Assembly (NCBI GenBank): GCA_040954595.2
Contig: CM082594.2
Span: forward strand, 6,138,001-6,202,000
Direction of reading: 5' to 3'
Source of the DNA: Balanoglossus misakiensis
Taxonomy: Eukaryota > Hemichordata
Length of the DNA stretch: 64,000 nt
Position numbers and translations under genes: made by a program. Shown here piece after piece: positions 41,201-55,618 of the stretch (positions within the stretch are counted from its first letter, which is position 1; each line of letters opens with the position of its first letter). Below the pieces are notes generated by a model. The model made no database searches. It was not told the DNA's origin and saw only the letters and a program-made list of their open reading frames with translations.

Positions 41201-44200
41201 GTTAACGCGATTGCAAACCTGAAATCGCAGCAGAGATGGGTCTAAGGGTTTGCGATTCACATCAGACCCACACGTGCTCCATGGAATACTATATACTCCA
41301 CTATAACATGCTCATGGCAGCATACTAATCTACAAAACCAACACAAATGAATCGGCCCATGTCTTTACATCATCATAAAACATCTGTTTGCGTCTCCAAT
41401 TTCCTTTACTTTTTTAGACATCAATTTTCCCCAAGTCAAACCCCTCTCCGTCCACAATGAGGTATGTATGGAATACTTCCACGCCGACGATAAAGATTAA
41501 CGACCGCCGTATATTAACATTTACTCGGAAATTAAACCTTGATGGGGATCAACTTTTGTCAGACATACAATTTTTACTGGAATATCCGTTATAGCCCGCT
41601 GAAATTAAATGCTTTTGTGAATGTTTGAAACCACACAGGAGCTGTGAGCGGAATATAGAAATGTCAGCGTGTGTTCAAATAACTTATTAAGACTGTAATG
41701 TTTCCTTGCAATTAAAAAACCCATAATCCCAGTGACAGGTGTTTCATCGTCGAGGCTTCGGTTGTACACTACTTCATAGCCAATGTGGGCGCAGGGAACT
41801 AAAACTCTACCACGTGTTCCTCAACAAATGTTCTCTTGATTATTCGCTCAATGTAGGAACGTCCTTGATTAAAGGTCCACAAGGGGAGATTATGTTTTTG
41901 GACTCTATGCTAACAAATAGTTAACTTTGGGGCACACTATAAATGTACTATAAATAACATGGCCATGTTTATGTTTGCTATAAAACAGGAATTATGTACT
42001 ACTGCAAAAATCACAGTGACATCGATAAGTGTATAGACCTCAATGCAGCCTCTATTGAGATGCTGTTTCTATATTTCTATCGGCCATGAATTTTCTGGTA
42101 GTTTTGATAAAGCATCTGTGTTTACTAGTATTGCCATTTGATTTCTGTCATCCTAGCAACACCTAGGGACATACACAGCTATGGTATACAGAAGCACGAA
42201 ATGAAGTTACATAAAAAAACATGTTGTTCCCACGGATGCTTTGATATTTTCACATTCAACACATTCCATTACTTACATCCAAGCTGGACAGTTCCTGGGG
42301 GAACGATTTACAGAATAACTGAAAGCCGTTACAGAAAGATAAATCTTGCCATACATTTCATTCCAACATATGTGTGGACACGTTTAAAACCAAATAAATT
42401 AAATAAGGTTATTCATCATCTTGTTTTCGAGGAATCATGTGTAAAAAATTCTCAAATTGGTTAATCTAATAAAATATCATACATGGACATTTAAAAGACA
42501 ATATCCACACCTTTACTGCTGATATTATAATTTGCTTTGGGAATATGGCGATGTTCGAAATATAATAGACTTTTCTCAGAAATGAATAGTGTAAGGGATA
42601 ATGTGGTAAAATGGTTTGCATTTTGACTTGAAATTTCGTTATATTGTAGGTTAATGTAAGATTTGGACTATTCGGACTTATCAGAGTGTCATAAAGCAGA
42701 CTGCTCTCATTGTGCGATATATTTCAACACCGACTGTTGACGTCCCGCATTGCCAGAAGCCGCCAGACGTACTCACAGAGGTCATGGGCTGACCTGGCAT
42801 GTGTATAGCATTAATTCCTCATGGAGCGATAACATTGCAGTGATCATCGTCGGCCACATGCTTACGAAGATAAAAGTGTGTTCGCTGCTTCTGGAAATAC
42901 GCATTCACCCAAGAAAGGACCTATACCAAAGGGGTAAACCGAATGGGAATGAATATCCCCAGTGCAAGCAATTTCATCGCCGTCCATACAGCTACAATAT
43001 ATACCCTTACCAGAGTTTCTCAACGTGTGTAAGACCTACACGTATTATATGCCGCACCATTTCCCTTGGACTCATATGGCGGTGATTACCAACTAAAGTC
43101 ACTAACACTCTGTTACAGAAATCAATCCCAAGAATCATAATCTTAAGTGTTCGGATACATATTGTCCATATTATTAGGTTAACAATGGCACTCTACAAGC
43201 TTTGCCTAACTTTAGCATGTTTATCAAACATTTCACAACTAAGCTTACCATTCACTATATGCGCCAGATCCTTTGGCAAGCTGGCACACATACACAAACT
43301 CACTTTAATTACAGAGGCAGTTCATTGCCTAATCACTGAACACTCTTGCCAGACTCGAGAGTATCCTATCAACTGAGATATCCGGAGGCAAAAACATTCT
43401 CGAATTAATGTCACTTGGGTCCCCCCGTGTCTATCATTATCCGCGAGATGCGCCCTACTGGATCATCCGCAATGATGGTACCGACCTCGCGGTCGAGTTC
43501 ATTAATGGTAGTCTCTGAGGTAACCTACAAGTCTTGGCGGACTGCACATCGATGAACAAGATCCTGTCTAATGCATCACTGTAAAAGATACTTTGGGGGC
43601 AAAGGTTCGAGCAGGTGGAACAGGTTTAATGCACAATGCCTCAGTGCACTGGTATGACGCAGAAAGACACTTTAACCTATAGACATACGTAACACTGACA
43701 AGGTGCAAATTAATGTAAATGTAATTAAAATCGACGCTCAGGCTACTCATTTGAGTTACAGACTAGTGGTGACTCTCTCACCCGTAGATACAGAGTTCCT
43801 ACTCAAATACGATTTTAATCATCTTAAACAAACACAATTAGGTTTCACGCTACATATCGTATACATCTTCATTTAATTCACCTTCGCCTTTCCTGCCTAA
43901 ATCAGAATGGCTGCAACTTGGGTGACAAACTCTTCATTGAGACAGACGGACACCAATACACATTGCGTGTGTCTTAATTACTCTCCCCTTGCTGTCTTTT
44001 TATGAACCAGAGAAACACAGACATGTCTGTTAATTCCTAGAATCATTTCCTTATCTGTGCTTGAATTTTTTTTTCTCAAGTTGCCAACTGTGGCTGTGTC
44101 TTTTCTAAGGTTACCCAATGGAAATCCCAATGGAAATCGGCCAAACTCTTCCAGACTCCTCAGGATATTATACTGTCCACCCCTTAGTCGGATCACAAGT

Positions 44201-47200
44201 ACGAAGTGGCAAATATTTCACAGGCATTAATACTCTTTCATTTAATGACTTCAACTTTTGGCAACCCGACATAAATAACTAAACCTTTATTACAGATTAA
44301 TAAGAAGACTTATTACTTCACCATTCCCAAAAAGAATTCCACCATTGAGTGGCAGCCGCCATGAATTGCATTGTTGCATTCTTTAAACACATAAACAAGC
44401 CAAGACAGTTTGATGAAATACAAAGACTAAAGGTCACATAAATTCTGAAAAGAAACCTAAAACACCCAGATGGATTTTGCCGCTGGCGTTTGCTGTCTAA
44501 TTTTCAGTGTCAATTAAATATAATATGATGCGAAGGAGAATCTTAGAAGGAAAATCCATCTGGCATTCAAATTTGATATTCCATCACAGTATGCATAGAA
44601 GCCAGTAAATATTTTACTTGCTGTTATGAATGTACAAAAGCAATATCAAGTTATAATACTTTAAAGACCTTACTAACTTTTAATAGAAGACAAGTGATAT
44701 TAAATAGTTTGAGGAGACTTTTAACAATTTTCTTCTAGCAGGAGCATAATATGAATACGGAGTTATTGCAAACAAGCATTTTATATGAGCCACTTAAACT
44801 CCTGGAAACGACCCACATGGGACAACTTATATCATGGTCCCTTAAATTTAAGTCAACCCGACAAATGAAAAATAACAACTTTCATCAAATGTAAAATATG
44901 ATGTGCTTAATTTGATATGACATTATGGGTTATTTTATAAATGGTGATATTTCATAGCTGGCAATATTTGTATTTGATATAAAAATTTCATGAAATCAAA
45001 TCATGGTTGTTTTTATTGCGCACAAAATAAATGATTTTTTAAAATAAATGTTGAGCTATCAAAACTGGCCAGAATGTTCAAGTACTCTGTTCTGAAGCTT
45101 ATGGCTTTAGTTGTCTGACTGATCTCTACGAACATACTGGTTCAACATGACACTGACAATGTTTATTTTCGGAATAAATGAAAAACTCTCATGTTTACAG
45201 TATACTTCTTGCACTTTGCAAAATTTCTCGGAAGAGATCTTTCTTGCAATTGTCTCCAGACACTATAAACTAAGTGTAGAGTCCAACTACCTCCGGAGTA
45301 CTGGGAAAACTTTTGTCTTCCCTCGGTGCAAGACATTCAGCAAACTGACAAGAGCGGAGACTCAGGCAGCACTTAGAAGTATGTCATTTATGTGCAAGGA
45401 CGAATATTTTATTCAAGGTTACTTGAGGGGGAAACTTGTTACAACAGTGACGTCCGTGAAAAAGAACGACCATAACTGCTAATAACCAAAACAGATACAC
45501 ATTGCGAGTGTCAAAATCATTCTGAACTATTTATGATTTTTAGGCACGCACACATCCTTTTAGTTTTCACTGTGTTTTCTATGCATCTTCAACAATAACA
45601 AATTAAGAAGACACGGCTAGAAAGACTTGTATCTTGTTCGGTCCATTTGCGGGAGTGCTACCGTACGTATTACAGTAATTAGTTTAAAAACATGGAACCG
45701 CTCAATATGAGTGTTCGAGACACGAGAATGTGAAGTAGAAGATGTCAAGGTTTGGTTTGCTTATGCACAGTCCAATAGACGGTTTTGGATGTAAACACGA
45801 TAAATTTCGTGCCGTGCTTCAACGGTAATTGTTATCATCTTAGAAACCAGGTACCTGTAGTCATGTAGAAGAATATACTTCATTTGCAGGCCTGCTTTTA
45901 CTGCAATTTCCGTGTTACCGCCCGTGATGATAGTGTTATTATACACGCTAGGTTTTTTTGTTTATTTAAACACATGAAAGCAAGTGTTGCAAACATAATC
46001 TTTCTCACATGTTTTTCAACAGCCGACGGAATTAATGTACTAGATCTAATATCTCTTTAGTTCACAGTTTGATTCAGAAATAAAGTGGATCCATAGTACA
46101 CGGATACTAGTTGCCTGTACTTTCTTGGCTAATTTTAAATCCTGATCGTACACTAACGATTTGAGCCGCCAGCTACACAATACTCTGGCCAAATTTTGCA
46201 CAAGAAAAACTTTCATGTTAACTATACACCAAGACCCTGTACAGAGGCAAAGCGCACACTTGAGTGACAGCGACAACTTCTGGCAGTGCCACTCACTTAA
46301 CTACAGACTGCAGTGTCTGGAGATATGCTACCTGACTACACCGCCTGTTGTAGCGGCAAATGCTTTTTGACGAATTACATTTGTAGGTTCAACTTTGTAC
46401 CAACAGGAATAAACATCCACCCTCTCATCTGTTGCAACTGGAACAGTAAACCTTTAGAACACCTCGAGCAAGTCCCTGAATATTGAGTATGAACAGTTTC
46501 AGTGGTTCTACCGTACGTTGTTGTTTCTGTAGCATGTTCAGAAGCACAAGCACCAGGCGCACACATTTGAAGAAATTACCTTCTTTTATCATGCTTGTGG
46601 ATTGAATTATTGCATAATGACCCATTCTCAGTGTAATGGGAGCACTGTTCAAACATCGATATTTGTGATGTTCAAGCTGGGCTTAAGCGTATCACTAATA
46701 ACCAAAACAAAAAATGCAAATGATTCTGTATTACAAAACGCCAGTTTGCAAGTAACACCATGCTTGGTAACAAAGGTGGCTTCTCAGATTCGCATAGACA
46801 CACAGCAGGATTTGATTTTCAGTAGCCTTATACTTTATAAGCGCAATAAAACAGAGAGTTTTTCTAAACCTTCTGCACGACACTGGAGCTAAAGCCAATG
46901 AGTTTCCACAAAGCATTTGTAATATGTGACGTGTAGTATTCAAAAGGTATACGCTGAGCACTTAGTACCTAGCATTTGTCATTTCTGATTCACAAAAATG
47001 TCACACAAAATATTATCAGTAACTCCACTTTATACTATCCATACATGGATTCTCTCAAAACCATGGCACAACCAAATTTAGGGCAGTATGCAAAATCCAG
47101 AGTATCAGAAACAGAGGATGTATGAGTATAAATTGTAATATAGTTAATGTAACTCCCATGGATTGTATGAGATATACATAAATCAAATGCTGCTGTCATA

Positions 47201-48513
47201 TTTCTTTCCTGTGAATGATTGCACACTGTGTCTTGATACTCTACATAATTACAACTACGTCAAGGTCACTCCGCTTTGGAAGTTTATTACAATTTAATTA
47301 CAATTTACAATCGTGTATAGTGCAGCATGGCCGTAGATATACAATCAATCAAACAACTGTAACTGTTTTAGTTATTGCTCTTCTTAGAATGTAGTATTCA
47401 TAGATACGAATGTACTCTGTCATGCATTGTGACATGATTCCATACAAGGCAGTATACAAAATTCGGGTCGATATAGGGATATGGTGTACTGGTCTAAATT
47501 ATTATCAATTTAATGTTTCCTTACCCATAGAAGAGCTTCAGGTACAAACGTGTGGGTCACGATTTAACTAGGCCCCAAAAGAAATTGTGCTATCTTATTT
47601 AATCCATCACTCGAGATAAACGTAATTTAAACTGCTCAACAGAGGGTGGTCTCTTTTTCCTCATATTCTGAGTAATCACAACTGCACCAAGGTCATTTGG
47701 AAATAGAAAAATGGATATTGCTATATGCTTCCCCATTTCGAATGATAATTTCGCTACAGAAATGCAATAAATGGGAAATGGGAAATCGACGTTTAAACTT
47801 TTATGTGCCACATTCCACTGAGGCATAAAATGACCAATTTTCTTATTTCATGGACTGGGTTATGCAATAAATGACGCATCACTTTTATTCATTTTTTCGG
47901 TTATTATACTTACTAGGCCATAAACATTAAACTTCTCTGTGTTATCATGGTCAAGCGCATTTCAAGAAACATGTATTTCGAAGACCAATGCCATTATATG
48001 TGACACTGATGTAATAACGTGTACCTACTGCAAGTGTATGATATGATTTTCCTACAAAAAATATTGAGTGTTTAAAGAATAATAAATATGGATTGTCAAA
48101 TTAAATTATTATTAATTCAAGGACCACTGCTTTCCATTTGCATTAAGAGATCGGAAAACGGTTATTTGCAAGATAGCCTTTAAATCAATCATGAGATGGG
48201 GAAATGGTAACACAATAAGGTGGCCGGAAGAATAGTATCCGTCTCTTATTCTTGCGACTTAGCCACTGTCACTAAGTCTATCAAGTCTTATCTGGTTAAG
48301 AATTAAACATAATCCAATAAGAGACAGAACCTACAGAGAGTTCCACTCATAGTTAATAGGCAACATTATCTTTATTAGATTGACTCCTTCTGAGGTCTCT
48401 GAATCCCTGATGACATCTGGCTTGCTCATCGCGGCTTCTGGTCGCCATGGCAGCTGAAGAAAGTGCACAACGAAATCGTGCACCAATTGCAATATATTGT
48501 TGGCAAGTATGGT

Positions 48514-48537
48514 AACCAACCAACCAACCAACCAACC
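48514..48537. repeat. (AACC)6 microsatellite
   Basis: Six perfect AACC units directly abut the following ATAC array, forming a compound microsatellite. Confidence 0.9.
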
Positions 48538-48684
48538 ATACATACATACATACATACATACATACATACATACATACATACATACATACATACATACATA
48601 CATACATGCATGCATACATACATACATACATACATACATACATACATACATACATACATACATACATACATACATACATACATA
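48538..48684. repeat. (ATAC)n microsatellite
   Basis: About 147 bases of almost perfect ATAC units with one interruption, ATGCATGC, near 48606-48613. Open frames through it (YIHT on one strand, MYVC on the other) are repeat artefacts. Confidence 0.95.
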
Positions 48685-50226
48685 AGCAAAAACATATACT
48701 GTTGTCACTTATGTACGAGACATTTCCAAATGTTTACTGCCGGATAAAATTAATTGAGCAAATGTGCATTTTAAATTCATTCCTGTTTAACATTTTTGAC
48801 TGTTGTGATCTTTGATCGAGATATGTTCTAAATCCATAGAATATCACAACTGGTTGAAGAAGGTATAGCCATAGACAATAATCACTGTGTACAGGTAATT
48901 ATAAATCAGTTGCACTGACAGTAAGCCAGTTAGTCATGAGGTCACCGTCTACAAAAGCTGATCGCGTATTTTCCCGACAGCGATGAAGATAATTTTGCAT
49001 TTTCTCCTATCGTATCCTAAATAAAATATAACTTGAATGTACAGAGAAAACGTCACAGTAGCCTGTTAACCAAAAAGCCCATTTATGCAGCTGTATTGCC
49101 ATGGTAACAACATTACATTCATTCTCCACACGCACATGCATATGCATGTATGCATTAATACTTTTACCCGTAGTGGGTTTGAACGGAATCTGTGTCAAAA
49201 ACACAAACATTCATAAAATACATTTTCAAATGTCAAATCTGCACAAGGACTAAGGACAACAAAAACAACCCAAAAATCATCCACTTGGCAGCCATATTGA
49301 ATCATACCATGATACAAATGCATGTGCATTATATATTTCAGTACACTTAGTTTGAATGAAATGTATACTGGCATGTCCCCATAGTCCCTCCAGACACATA
49401 GAATGCAACAAATAGGAGTCCAAATACACTGACCAAACGGGTATCTCTTGGATTCACTTCAGCAATAACTCCCTGTCCTCTAAATGGCAAAATGAGTCCG
49501 CTCAAACATTATAATTTGGTTAAAAGAGCGACAAGATGTGTGAAGTTGCATATACTCAGTGACAACACCTGGGCAGATGTTTGCACTAATGAGTGTTTTC
49601 AATGAGGTTCACCAGTCATTCAAAACGACATAATGTATAAATTGCCTCTCCTGAAGCAAAGTAACAGAACATGAGTGTTTCTATTAGATGTGTATTCAAC
49701 TCAGCATGCCTATCTATGAAACCATCATTAAAACTTTGAAAGACAGTAAATTTTGAGATGTGTGGAAGAACATCCTTCGTCATCTGTTAATTTTTCAATG
49801 AGGCTATTCATAGTACAAAAGAACGTTGTCCGGTTATACAGCAAAAATGCCACACCCAGAAGAAAGCGTCCATATTTCATTGTATAGAACTAATTAGACA
49901 ATACGTGGGCACAGGATCTGCACCACTATGGTAAAGTAAACTGACAGGCTATATACTGAGTATAAAGTGTGATTTGTTCAAAGTTGCAACCACTTGCTAC
50001 CTTCTACTGCATGCACTGAACTAATTTTCTAGATCTCGCTGGCCTTTTCACAAGTTTGAAAAACTGAATCATAACACAGGCTTCCTGCCATCTTAACATA
50101 TACACTACAGCATATCACACAACCATTAATTTGCACAATTGTTAAGCAGCAAGTCTAACAAACAATGCACCAACACAGCGTAATCATGCATGACGCGTCA
50201 AAAGCAAGCCTCTCTAAGAATCATGA

Positions 50227-50265
<39 letters not shown>

Positions 50266-53200
50266 CGATGGCAACGACAATGATGATTAATGTAAGGAGC
50301 TGTGCTTCCAATGGACAAGATTGCTAATAGCAGGTTGACTATGCGCCTCACTTGCTGTTTATGCCAGCCATTTGCAGTGGCGCGGCTATTTCTAATGCCA
50401 TAAACCTGTGATACCGATCACTTCAGCTGACCTTTCACCCCAAAGCAATATACAGCCAGTATGCATGCTAGGTACGATCAGTCTATAGATCATGCTTGTA
50501 CTGTTAACGGTGTCTATGGTGTTCACAGTTGATTTGACTAACAGACCATTTTACAGAGTTATCTGTAGCTGGTACTTTTTCAGAAAATCCAACAAAACAA
50601 AACGCATCTCTCATGACAACTACCTGACATACGGCCACCGTTTATAGTTGCCTGCTATTTTTAACAAGCGTGTTAAATTAGGGCGAGATTCGTGATGCAA
50701 TAGTTTCGTTGACAAAGGGAGAATGGGAGACGGCGACGGGCAGTATTCGAAGGTGGCAACTCGAGTATCACGACTACAAAATGCACTCTTAATACACTGC
50801 AATAAATTCTTCATGGCCGGATCTAGCAACCGAACAAATATCCCGGCGGCTTTTTTGCAGAGTTGCTATAGATGCGGCTGCTTATATGCGATCGATCAGA
50901 AAATTCCACAATCACAATAGTGCCATCCTCGGCATGTACATTTCATGTTTGTCTTTCCTGCGCTTGCTCAGCCCTTTAATAGATTCTCGCCTAGTCTTTT
51001 TGTCGGAAGTCCATACAAATTTATTTCACTGACATGACTATGTTGTGTGTTTTGTTCATCATCTGTGCTGTCCTGTACTGACAGTTTGTCTTTGCAACTG
51101 GCCATGTAAATACCGTATATTTGACCCGTGAACTTTAGAATATGGATGGGTATGATCGCGATTATTTCAACGGCGTTGCAAAAATCGGCGAACAGTGGTT
51201 CAAGGCGCTACGTCGTTCAAAATGTCACATTCAATTTGCCCTAGTAAACTGAGCTATATATACTGGATAATATGATTTTCTGCCGTTAAAAGCTTTACTC
51301 CAGGCATATCATAGAGAGATACACAGAGCTGAACTTGTAGAAGCAATGTTCGTAATAATATTAATGAATTAACAAAACCTATAGTGTGGTTATCAGCAAC
51401 CGAGCCATTGAATTCGAGAACATCATAATATTTTAATACATACATATAAAAAATCCAGTACGTTTCCTTGTACGTTGTGTATTCGCATTATCCCACGTAC
51501 AATAACACAGTAATGTCATTAGGCTACAAACATGACGGAAACCAGAAAGTGTCACCAACAGACTTGTTAAATATCGATTCCATGGTACAGAAAATGAGTT
51601 TTACATGGGAAGGTGAATTAAAAGATACAGGCCCTTTCATTATAACCCGATCATATTACATTATTGTGAGAGTAAATCAATCTCTCGATACGACTGATCC
51701 GTTAGCCAACAATATCAGCTTTCATGAATCTTGGCTGTTGAAAAATATAAAGCATATGGTGTGTTTCTCGAGCGAGTGTGAAAGATGTTGAAAACAATAA
51801 CTACCACGCCTCACCAATCAAATGGCTACATTCATCTGTCAGCAGGTCAAGTCACGTCACTCTGTCTTAGTTTTCCCAATGTCGCCTTAATTTTTACTTA
51901 AAATATCTTAGTTCCTCTACTCCTATAACACATTGAACCTGATCTCAAACTTTTCCTGACGCAGTTTTGACAAATGTGAATGTTCCAAAAATAAAACGTT
52001 ACTTTTCATTCTGTATAGCAACCGCTTGAAACACTGAATATGGGTCTTTAAGATTCCTGACAAAGAAAATCCCTTGGTTACTTTGGGAAAGCCCAGACAC
52101 ATTTTAACACTGTAACAGAAGATTTATCCAACCCCACATACACACGTTAGATGAATAGCGGCGGAGAAATCATGAACTGGCGCAGTGTTGCCATTGAAAA
52201 ACGTTGCTTTGAGAACAAAGGGATTGACGGGAACAAAGCAGAATCCTTTGGGAGTTGTGCGGTCCTCCCAGGGATTTATTTTCACTGTATTCCAAAACAT
52301 GTAGGCGGAGACCCAAATACAATCCTTCTATAGGTACACACCTTCATAAAGTGTACCATGTTTCCAAAAAATATCTCAAATACTGCGGTCATGCAACCTC
52401 TTAGCCTGCTGTCAAAATGTCAGCTCAACGGTACGGCAGTCCTGGGTGTGATATTGTAGGATGAAGTCAGAGCCTTTTGGCACTGTTCTGGTAAATGTGG
52501 CAGGTAAATGTGGTACATTATTTGGTCTATTGTAACTTGAATAAAAGGGCGCCGTCGCCAGAGCTATGTTTATCCTGTCTACACGAGAATACTAGAAATC
52601 TTACGGCGTTTGAAGCAAAGTGTCTGGGCTGAAGCTACCACGACCATCCACAGCAGCATTACCAATTAATCGGAATAGAAGAGCATAGCAAATCAAAACT
52701 AGCCAATAATATCAAACGATATCGACTTAAGGAAGACAAAGTTTCAATTGAAGTTGGATCATTTATACCACAGGCTCCAGGGTTTACCATTCGTGCGTCA
52801 TGTTTTCTAGACAAGCTTTAATCAAGGGCCATGCTGTTCAATATACGCTGGCAGTTAACACTTACGTCATGGGGAATTTAAAATATCGATTTGAAGCGCT
52901 TTAAGTTTTTCAAGTCTCGGCGAACAAAATCGTTTTTCTCGTCAAAATATTCCATGGTAAAGATTGATCCAATTTTTATGAAAGATGCAAGTTTCTTAAC
53001 ATATCGACAAAGCGTACGGATACATATCGGCAAAGTCTGGAGAAAGGGCAAGAAAAACATTTTTTTAAACCAACCCGTGAAAATGGCAAATGAATTATTT
53101 CACTTGAAAACGTGGCACTTTGATGTGCAAGACAGCGATGCGCATGTTGATGCAAAGCTTTAAATCGATAACCTCTGAAACTCGATGGGTTCAGAAGCGC

Positions 53201-54851
53201 CGACTCTTTGAAAAAAAAGTTGAAAATCGCATTTCCATCACGTAGGGACTTTTTCCTAGGTCGATAATCGATCCTTGGGAGTTGATGTGGATGAAAGCAT
53301 CGCTTGCATAAATTCTCCTGCCGATTCGAAATATATCTGGAACAACAACTTTAATGTGTTTATTGATACTCAGGTTGTCAATAATACCATGATATGATAA
53401 TCTTACGGTGATGGTCACCTTCTAATTGTCCCATTTATACACAACTGAAATCCTAGTTTGCCACCCTCCGCTACCCAGCTCATTAGTAATCCCTTGAAAC
53501 GCACTAACTGGAAACTGTTTTTCGATTGGTGGATAATCTTGGCACAATTTAGCTATCACTTAAGCGCAGCAGCTTTCACCAAAAACTGTTAATATTTTAT
53601 CTGGGATAAAAAAAACATAATCACAAGCTAATCTCCAAACCTTTTAATGTAGCTTTGTTTTTACGGGGGCGAAAACAAATACTGACGGTCTAATCTCTCG
53701 ATTTATGTTATCCGAAAGGTTTCGATTTATTGTTGCAAGAAGTTGCACTTAGCTGTCTTCTATCACGTTAACATATTTTGGCCAGCGTATGCAGTGTCAC
53801 ATCATTGAGGTTTGACAAGCCACGACCAAGGAGATCTAAATGTGTGGTCCACGCATTGTTCAAATGAACAAGCGCTTTTCCCTAGCGTAGTATTTTACAT
53901 CGTATGTGCTCAAAAATCCCTGGCCAACTCAACGCCACAATGTGAGTGATCGGGGAGCGGTACATGCGCATTGCGTTCTACACCACCGCTGCCACGCTGC
54001 TTGTATGTCAACGATCTCCCGCAAAAGGCTGTGAAGTTTTATTACTAGTAGCGGGAATGTTCACAGCTAGCGAAAATAAACATGTTCGTCCAACGCACGA
54101 CAGTGATAAAATATGGGGACGCCGGTTCACCTCGGCCGTCTGGCAAACCTCTATGACGAATGCTTTATACAAACGCTGTGTCCACTGCTCTGGGCCTGTC
54201 ATGTCGGCGCGGTTTGATAAATGATGGACCTTTATTGGTAAACGAGGTATGAGTAGAGAAACCACGATTCTCCATTAGCGTAATATGGTTTGAATTAGCC
54301 GCAGATCAACAGACGGGACTATAATTTCGATCTGGTATTTTTATCCACAACTCTCGTATTTCCAAGGCAACGTGTCTGTTTTCGCGGTTGAGGAGTGACG
54401 TAGGGCTGACTGGAGACTCCACATCCGATGCCATTGTGTGCACAGTTGAATGTACGGATCAAGCACTGTGTAAACGCCCTGCAAAAAGTACTCAAATATG
54501 GAAACGTCTTCAGTTAATAGTTGCATTCACGCTGAATTTAAGTGTGCCGTTTATGAGACTCGGAAATGTTTATTTTATGGCCAAAAAGCTATGGCGTCAC
54601 AAGGAATAGCCGAGAGCCTTTCTTTTGGGACAGGGGCGTTCATCTTGCTGTCCGACCCCTAGGTTTACACTGCAGCCCAGAAGCGCGAAATGTCCCCAGA
54701 TTTTAAACTGTCTATTTTGTCTTCTATAACAGCTGTGACCCGAAGTACATGAATATGCGATTCCCTGTACGTGTGCCTGTTCGCGAGTCTTACCCTTGAA
54801 CGTGACACGGTAGCCTCCGAACATTTTCATTTTCATCCTATCGGGTGTTAA
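48685..54851. other. Anonymous DNA, no gene recognised
   Basis: It contains the GAT repeat, an 11-base direct repeat (GGTAAATGTGG at 52490 and 52503) and unassigned frames such as 51468-51791 (plus, 107 codons). From 53.9 to 54.85 kb CpG becomes more frequent, ahead of the possible terminal exon. Confidence 0.5.
50229..50270. repeat. (GAT)n microsatellite
   Basis: About 13 GAT/ATG units, decaying at the right end into GACGATGGCAACGACAATGAT. Confidence 0.9.
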
Positions 54852-55136
54852 TCAAGTCAAGGTTGTACATGCTGTACGCGGCGCGTCACGAAGAAATCAC
54901 TTCGAATTAAAGGCAGTGTCCTAAAACGATACCTGCCCGAGGTATTTACTGCTATTGTTGAGTCCAAATTGCAGCGGTTTAGTGACGGTGGCCTCCGGGG
55001 CGAAATGGCAATAATGCGGCGGAGGACTGAGACGCTGGCTGCCACACTCGTTCGTGCTGCTGGGACTCGCCAGCCAGATGAAGAGTGGTCTGCTAATCTC
55101 TGTGAATATCACGAAGACGGAAAATACAAGTTTTGA
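54852..55136 (+). CDS. Possible terminal coding exon of an unidentified gene
   Basis: An open frame of 94 codons runs from just after a TAA (54849-54851) to a TGA at 55134-55136. Its first ATG is internal (54999), so as coding sequence it would need an upstream exon. The translation looks protein-like: RYLPEVFTAIVESKLQRF, then GEMAIMRRRTETLAATLVRAAG, then DEEWSANLCEYHEDGKYKF. It is rich in charged residues and alanine, with a predicted helical middle. AATAAA follows 93 bases after the stop. A pyrimidine-rich run ends near 54840, but the nearest AG sites are weak acceptors. I do not recognise a family. A frame this long is not rare by chance, so the case rests on composition and the poly(A) signal. 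If real, it lies antisense to the presumed receptor intron. Confidence 0.3.
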   Translation, partial: SSQGCTCCTRRVTKKSLRIKGSVLKRYLPEVFTAIVESKLQRFSDGGLRGEMAIMRRRTETLAATLVRAAGTRQPDEEWSANLCEYHEDGKYKF

Positions 55137-55228
55137 GAGGTTGGACCTCGAACTTTCGAGGGCTCTTATACTCCCTCCCCAAGGCCGACTACTTCACCCA
55201 TCCGCTGTGTTCACATACACGGTTTGTC

Positions 55229-55234
55229 AATAAA
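55229..55234 (+). terminator. Candidate poly(A) signal AATAAA
   Basis: A canonical AATAAA lies 93 bases after the stop codon of the possible terminal exon ending at 55136. The hexamer is common in AT-rich DNA, so its value depends on that exon being real. Confidence 0.25.
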
Positions 55235-55614
55235 TCCACTATGTGTCATTGAGAATGAGAAGAAACGGTACAATTATCGCACAGTCGCTGTCAACTGCCA
55301 ACACTTGAGGATCAAGTCATTTCTAACGCTAACATACGAAGAGAAAGTCAGTAACTTGATGCACATCTCACGTGGCAGGAATATCTTGTCTTTCATTTTG
55401 TACTCCGAAGGTTCCTACATACTTTATGTTTTATGCCCAAATCAAATTAAGGAATCTCTCAGGATCACACTAGACTTCTTAAATAATAAATAAGTCTATG
55501 ACAACTGCTGAAGCTGAATACCCCATGCGGGAATATGTATTCACTTGACGAATGATCAATACAGCATATCGATAATCAGTATGCTGAAAATATTAGGAGC
55601 CCGGGTGTACAATG

Positions 55615-55618
55615 TTAA
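55615..55618. repeat. Left target-site duplication TTAA of the MITE
   Basis: TTAA directly precedes the AGGGGAAATCC terminus and matches the TTAA at the other end. Confidence 0.7.

Larger units (their letters stand above)
31569..48513. other. Long AT-rich, frame-poor stretch, no gene recognised
   Basis: Open frames are sparse. From about 34.67 to 37.74 kb and from 38.57 to 40.86 kb neither strand has an ATG frame of 60 codons. Frames at 42138-42464 (108 codons) and 45147-45482 (111 codons) match no family I know. The palindrome at 34.97 kb, the pyrimidine tract at 36.9 kb and the TG-rich tract at 41.1 kb are listed separately. Confidence 0.5.

Noticed and set aside
48331-48815. Open frames encoding YIHT or MYVC repeats (also at 31209-31622 and near 28.2 kb)
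   Set aside because: They are translations of tetranucleotide microsatellites, not proteins.
52878-53418. Overlapping frames on both strands, including a minus-strand frame with IYASDAFIHINSQGSIIDLG
   Set aside because: No family recognised, frames on the two strands compete, and no frame stays open through the region.
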